Shown: piece by piece, positions 62,699 to 64,000 of the stretch | Position numbering within the stretch: the stretch's first letter is position 1 | Layout of the letters: each line of letters opens with the position of its first letter | From: Clavibacter michiganensis subsp. insidiosus | GTDB taxonomy: Bacteria > Actinomycetota > Actinomycetes > Actinomycetales > Microbacteriaceae | NCBI RefSeq assembly: GCF_002240565.1 | Contig: NZ_MZMO01000001.1 | Location: 434,001 to 498,000 of the forward strand | Direction: 5' to 3' | DNA length: 64,000 nucleotides | The notes under the pieces: model-generated | What the model was told of the DNA's origin: nothing | The model's database searches: none | The model's input: the letters and a program-made list of their open reading frames with translations, nothing else | Position numbers and translations under genes: made by a program

Positions 62699-64000
62699 AT
62701 GACCGACGCCCCGACCGTGCCCGCCTTCCCCCGCATCGACGCCACCATCACGCCCACGGCCGACGGGCTCGCCACCGGGGTGCTCACCGTCAACGGCGTC
62801 GCGACGCCGTTCGCGGAGGCGGCGGAGGACGACATCCGCCGCGGCGTCGTGATGAGCGTGCGCGGCATAGCCGAGCAGATGCAGCGGGCGGTGCGCCTCA
62901 CGACGCGCGACCGCTTCGGATCCCAGGCGCTCGCCGTGGGGCCGGACGGCACGGTCGAGGCGCTCAGCGAGCTCGACCGCACGGACGCGATCGCGGAGCC
63001 CGCGGTCGTGCCTCCGAACGCGGCCTCCCATGCGGGCGCCGCGGCGCCCCTCGCCCCCGCGGCGCCGGTGGCCGCCGTCCCCGCCGTGGCGCCAACGGTC
63101 GGCGCCCCCGCGCCGACCGTCCCCGCGGCGGTCGCGCCCGCCCCGGCCGCCGTCGCGGATCCGCCGCTCACCCGCCGCGCCGCCCGCCAGTCCTTCCTCA
63201 CGCGCGAGGAGGTGGAGGAGCCGGCGACGCAGGGCATGCGCGGCACACTGACGCGGCTCGGGATCCGCATGTCGCCGTCCGAGGACGAGCGTCGCGAGCG
63301 CGAGTGGACCCGCCTCGTCAGCCAGCACTGGCCCGGCCCCCGCACCGTCGCGGTCGTCAACGGCAAGGGCGGGGTCGGCAAGACCATGTCCACCATCTGC
63401 CTGTCGTCCGTCTTCGCGCGGCACGGCGGAGCGGGCGTCCTCGCCTGGGACAACAACCAGACGCGCGGCACGCTCGGCTGGAGCACGGAGCAGGGGCCGC
63501 ACGACGCGAGCATCCTCGACCTCCTGCCGCAGGTCGACCGGCTGCTCGGCACGGGCGCGCAGTCCGCCGACCTCGCGCACTTCGTGCACCACCAGACCCG
63601 CGACCGCTACGACGTGCTCCGCTCGAAGCCCGAGGTGCTCGCCACCCAGCAGCGCTTCGACGACACCACGGTCGACCTCATCCACGCGGTCGCCGCCAAG
63701 TTCTACCGGCTCGTGCTCATCGACTCGGGCAACGACGAGACCGACCCGATGTGGCTGCGCGCCATCGAGAGGGCGGACCAGATCGTGGTGCCGACCATCG
63801 GCGAGGCCAAGGCGGCGGAGTCGGCGGCCCTCCTCATCGAGGGTCTCGCCGAGCGCGGCGGGCACTTCGCCGATCTCGCGGAGCGCGCGGTCGTGGTGGT
63901 CAGCGCGCACAAGCACGATCTCGCTCCCGCCGAGCTAGCCAAGATCTCCGACGGCTTCGCGCCCCTCGCCCGCGACGTGGTCACGGTGCCGTACGACCCG
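62699..64000 (+). CDS. ParA/MinD-like ATPase, 3'-truncated by window edge
   Basis: The frame is open from ATG 62699 to the window end (434 codons). Residues 1-220 form an Ala/Pro/Val-rich N-terminal extension; then the deviant Walker A KGGVGKT at ~223-229, VLAWDNNQTRGTLGW (Walker A'-like Asp) and YRLVLIDSGNDETDP as the catalytic Asp strand. It is likely a positioning ATPase for the transfer machinery or an integrated element. Divergent from the T4SS operon. Confidence 0.88.
   Translation, partial: MTDAPTVPAFPRIDATITPTADGLATGVLTVNGVATPFAEAAEDDIRRGVVMSVRGIAEQMQRAVRLTTRDRFGSQALAVGPDGTVEALSELDRTDAIAEPAVVPPNAASHAGAAAPLAPAAPVAAVPAVAPTVGAPAPTVPAAVAPAPAAVADPPLTRRAARQSFLTREEVEEPATQGMRGTLTRLGIRMSPSEDERREREWTRLVSQHWPGPRTVAVVNGKGGVGKTMSTICLSSVFARHGGAGVLAWDNNQTRGTLGWSTEQGPHDASILDLLPQVDRLLGTGAQSADLAHFVHHQTRDRYDVLRSKPEVLATQQRFDDTTVDLIHAVAAKFYRLVLIDSGNDETDPMWLRAIERADQIVVPTIGEAKAAESAALLIEGLAERGGHFADLAERAVVVVSAHKHDLAPAELAKISDGFAPLARDVVTVPYDP

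Noticed and set aside
1..64000. CRISPR arrays, insertion sequences and rRNA genes
   Set aside because: No regularly spaced repeats, transposase-like proteins with terminal repeats, or rRNA sequence were seen.

Overview
The window is very GC-rich, with dense gene packing, many GTG starts and many ATGA/GTGA stop-start overlaps. The gene set (GAF-ANTAR regulators, a DUF2510-type protein, a full kdp operon with kdpF, sortase-type LPRTG anchoring, an actinobacterial SCO6880-type conjugation cluster) points to an actinobacterium of the Microbacteriaceae, most likely Clavibacter or a close relative. The genus is my inference from overall style; nothing in the window proves it.

Layout. (1) 1-5023: a linear azole-containing peptide (LAP/TOMM) cluster. 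It holds the 3' end of a Cys/Ser/Thr-rich precursor gene, a leader-binding cyclodehydratase partner, a YcaO cyclodehydratase, a SagB-type dehydrogenase and a two-gene ABC exporter. The precursor 5' end and anything upstream lie outside the window. (2) 5141-12660: a sugar-phosphate isomerase-like protein, a TolB-like propeller, a TerC membrane protein, an OmpR-type two-component pair and small membrane proteins. (3) 12712-16128: an ArgA-like acetyltransferase, an anchored extracytoplasmic protein, a His-rich metal-binding peptide with an ArsR regulator, and radA. (4) 16129-17129: a clearly AT-richer insert with a structured leader and two unrecognised genes. (5) 17138-25907: an SGNH hydrolase, then kdpE-kdpD-kdpC-kdpB-kdpA-kdpF on the minus strand, preceded by a 27-residue membrane peptide gene.

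(6) 26220-33889: small envelope proteins, an Imm5-like protein, a TauE/SafE exporter, an F420-reductase-like dinucleotide protein, two adjacent GAF-ANTAR regulators and a HAD hydrolase. (7) 33948-36057: tRNA-Ser(CGA), its terminator, and a decaying LuxR / FtsX-type permease / ATPase locus. (8) 36246-39399: an AI-2E family transporter, class II fructose-bisphosphatase (glpX) and an esterase gene broken by a frameshift. (9) 39496-43282: a sugar ABC importer whose binding protein and two permeases lie on opposite strands, with a guanidine-III riboswitch and its guanidinium exporter gene between them. (10) 43432-49041: an ice-binding-like LPXTG surface protein, acetyltransferase, paired membrane paralogs, a nitroreductase with an apparent ATC start, and a histidine phosphatase. 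(11) 49311-52800: a partner-switching stress module (STAS antagonist, anti-sigma kinase, two SpoIIE-type phosphatases). (12) 52820-64000: a minus-strand actinobacterial type IV secretion/conjugation operon with a divergent ParA-like gene that runs off the window.

The strongest points are the LAP precursor and its cluster, the guanidine-III riboswitch in front of the SMR exporter, the AT-rich two-gene insert with an interleaved inverted-repeat leader, the His-rich peptide/ArsR cassette, and the compact T4SS operon.
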